DNA of 64,000 nucleotides from Erigeron canadensis. Taxonomy: Eukaryota > Streptophyta > Magnoliopsida > Asterales > Asteraceae. The notes beneath the pieces are model-generated. The model worked only from the letters and a program-made list of their open reading frames with translations. It did not search any database and was not told where the DNA came from. Location: positions 32,176,055-32,240,054 of the forward strand of contig NC_057762.1 in the NCBI RefSeq assembly GCF_010389155.1, in the 5' to 3' direction. Each line of letters begins with the position of its first letter. Within the stretch, counting starts at the first letter, position 1. The position numbers were made by a program, and so were the translations under genes. Below, in pieces: positions 61,527 through 64,000 of this stretch.

Positions 61527-62166
61527 CTAAAAAGCATAAAGATGAGCTGAAGCTTCGCCAGTTTGTTGGCTGAGTGATGCAACCTTTTGAAGGGTGTGCA
61601 AGGCTTTTTGGGAAATTTGTTAACCAAGTAAAATGAAACATGATTATCGGTTCTGTTAGATGTGCAATTCTTTGTTAAAAAGTTTGTGTAGCACCCTCTA
61701 TGGAGTATGGGGTGATGTAGTTTAGGACATGTTTCCCATTGTACCTTAGAGTATGCATAAGATTTTGGATCTGGGCTGTATAGAGGTATATATGTGTGTT
61801 CTTCAACTTCCAATTTTCAAGTTTTTTTTATCCTATATATTTCATTACCAGATGATTGTATCCTTGTGATTTCATTATAATTTATATTAGTGGCGGGGTT
61901 CTGTGTAATGCTTGTTATATTGCTTTCTATGCTACATATTTTCCCTTATGCTGTATAAAAGAAGAAATCTGTTTTGGTGAATTTTATGTGCTATTAGCCC
62001 GTTCTAGAACTTTTTCTTTCCCCATCCTAATGGCCAATTTTCAAGTGTGATGTATTTATTGAAAGTGTATAACAAACTGGCTACAGGTTAGCAAATATGT
62101 TTTTGGTCCACATTACAAACAGTAAGGCTGTCATTTTTTTCACTAAATTTATGTTATTTTATTCCT
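61527..62166 (+). other. UBP12 3' UTR and flank
   Basis: Follows the TAG. GC content stays nearer to that of exons until about 61800, as in a 3' UTR. I could not choose a polyadenylation site with confidence. The overlapping open frames on both strands are not genes. Confidence 0.5.
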
Positions 62167-62201
62167 CCCCCCCCCCCCCCCCCCCCCCCCTTTTTTTTTT
62201 T
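62167..62201. repeat. C24-T11 homopolymer tract
   Basis: Twenty-four consecutive Cs (62167-62190) followed by eleven Ts. The exact lengths may be unreliable in any assembly. Confidence 0.9.
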
Positions 62202-63303
62202 AATTAAATGATTCTGAAGGGTTGATACGTTAAAATTCACTTTGGATAATTTGATCGATTGACCATTTCTTTCAATTTACTATGCTGATTATTATGTTTT
62301 AGTCTCCTGGCCGGGATAGCAAATGATATGTACTTTGGTGTATTTTTCTTTCCTCCACTTGGAACCCACTGGTGAGTGCTTCGTGACAATAAAACTGCTG
62401 TGCTATCGAGACACACTGTCACTAATTCTGGATTATAAGTTGCTTTAAATCTGGAAATGGAAAATGATTTAGTTCGCTTACTACTAAAGCGAGCTACCAC
62501 AACCACTAAGATTGGGCATGGTTGCCCCTATACGACATACCTGGAATTCTGGACTCATTTCGCCTAAAAGAAACCAACATGGGTCATCATAAGGTTTAGT
62601 ATTTCCACACTTCTTTTGTGCATCTTCACTACTTTTGTGTTAACCAACATCACTATATCTGGTTCATATATCGACTTTAGACTCTTTCTAATAACCGTCA
62701 TGCACGATTGAATGATTACATATATCTACATTACCTCGAAACACCCTTTACATATAAGGAATATAGCCTTTTGCTACGCGTAAAACAAGTAGGGTTGGAT
62801 TAGTTGAAATATCCCTAGTTTTAATCAGTACTCTTTGCAAAAATAGTAGGAGGTTTTTTTTTTGAAAACAATCTCTTTACCTTTAGGTGTAGTAAAAATT
62901 AACATCTCACCTCCTTAGATTTTGTGCAATATGTTTTTTTTAAATGTTTCACTAAACATGATACCACTATATGAATTCATCTTTCACAAGTCTTGCCCAT
63001 ATACTGTTAACTCAGTGCAATTCGTCAATATCACCACTTAGGCACTTACCATTTTCTTTCTTAAAAATGGGATGTTACATGTTGAATACTTGTTTTTTTT
63101 TCGAATTCACATTTACTTTGAAAGGTGGGGATTATTATCAGTTATTGAACGCCTAACATAAGTTTTTTTAACCGGGTTTGTATTAGAGAGTCATCTCGAT
63201 GAGCAGATTCCCATTTTAGCACCCTAAGATGAAAATTATACCTTTTGAAAGCTCAAACATGAGACTTTGGAATGTAAACTCCTCATGCCTCAGTATGACA
63301 TTT
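62202..63303. other. Intergenic DNA, nothing recognised
   Basis: No gene, RNA or repeat end supported. Confidence 0.5.
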
Positions 63304-64000
63304 TCTTATATATTAATAGAAGTTGATATAACAACTTATTAACCAATAAAAAAACTTAATTAACACAAAATTAGTTTTGCATATGTTATAACTGAAAATT
63401 TTAAATTAGAAAATACAAGCTCACAAAAAAGTCTAATTATTATATTGAAAATAATAGGAAAAGTTTCAATGATTTATATTTTTGTCTTCCATCATTAATT
63501 CAAACTTTTTTTATATCCCATAAAAAAATTCTATTAAATACTTAATTTAAATATAGTTATTACACTTGTAGTGTTCAACTTATTATTATTTTTTTACAAT
63601 TTAATCAATTAATGGTTTATTACTCGTAACATATTTCTAGTATTTTTTTTGTTCTTTCATTTGTAAGTTATAACTTCAATGGGTATATAAATCAAAATTA
63701 TTATTCTGCATAAAATTATTTTAAAATATTTTTTTAACAGCAAATTTGGTCTCAGCGACATGCCTCTTCATATACCCAACTCCAATTACATAGGAAACCC
63801 ATTACGGTAAATCCCTGTCTATTCCTGGAAGCATTTTTGCTCACAACAGGATTTGAACGCAAGACCTCTATTAATATTTAATATTTTAAAATATTTAATA
63901 TCTTAATTTTAACTTTCCATATGCATTTACGAGACTATAATGATATGACAATGTTTGCAATACTTTAATTAAATATATAATACTTTTAACATGTAGTCAT
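63304..64000 (+). mobile_element. Helitron (family D) copy, cut by the window end
   Basis: TCTTATATATTAATAGAAG start and collinear blocks with 18252-19090 (acttattaaccaat, aaaaacttaatt, taaattag, aaaagtctaa). The 3' end lies outside the window. A minus-strand B box-like GGTCTTGCGTTCAAATCC at 63851-63868 with a T-run at 63729 may mark a truncated SINE inside it. Confidence 0.5.

Overview
The window looks like nuclear DNA of a flowering plant, most likely a eudicot. The evidence is two complete intron-rich plant genes with GT-AG splice sites, very AT-rich intergenic DNA, and dense plant transposable elements (Helitrons, MULE, hAT and PIF/Stowaway-type MITEs, tRNA-derived SINEs, a CACTA element and a probable solo LTR). 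The style of the LTR and the repeats made me think of Asteraceae, but that is only an impression. There is no sign of a bacterial, organellar or rDNA segment.

Two host genes are complete. On the minus strand, 28241-21043 encodes a fasciclin-like arabinogalactan protein of the FLA15-18 type in three exons (453 aa). Its last 24-codon exon lies 5.37 kb away, across an intron that contains a SINE, a MITE and a Helitron. On the plus strand, 45152-61526 encodes a UBP12/UBP13-type ubiquitin-specific protease with an N-terminal MATH domain. I resolved 32 exons whose lengths sum to 1116 codons plus stop, and the catalytic Cys, His and Asp are all present.

Layout. 1-7.3 kb holds a 60-bp tandem array, an RPA-like gene remnant, MITEs and an inverted pair of Helitron-like elements. 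7.3-9.6 kb holds two divergent small genes, one broken, with a MITE between their promoters. 9.7-20 kb holds SINEs, MITEs, a Helitron-terminated region carrying broken exons of the replication gene MCM4, a hAT MITE with a perfect target duplication, and a Helitron nested inside another Helitron. 21-28.3 kb is the FLA gene. 28.9-36 kb holds Helitrons, a MULE MITE and tandem repeats. 36.1-39.6 kb is a CACTA-like element with a decayed Ulp1-like protease gene. 40.6-42.0 kb is a probable solo LTR with a repeated palindromic motif. 43-45 kb holds a short Helitron and a 982-bp MULE immediately upstream of UBP12. 45-61.5 kb is UBP12, with at least seven introns carrying copies of one hAT-like MITE family. 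61.5-64 kb is its 3' flank and a Helitron copy cut by the window edge.

The two genes are not evidently functionally linked. FLAs act at the cell surface and wall, and UBP12/13 are nuclear and cytosolic deubiquitinases. The main interest of the window is the transposon biology: nested insertions, exon capture and intron colonisation. I see no convincing novel enzymatic or defence system.
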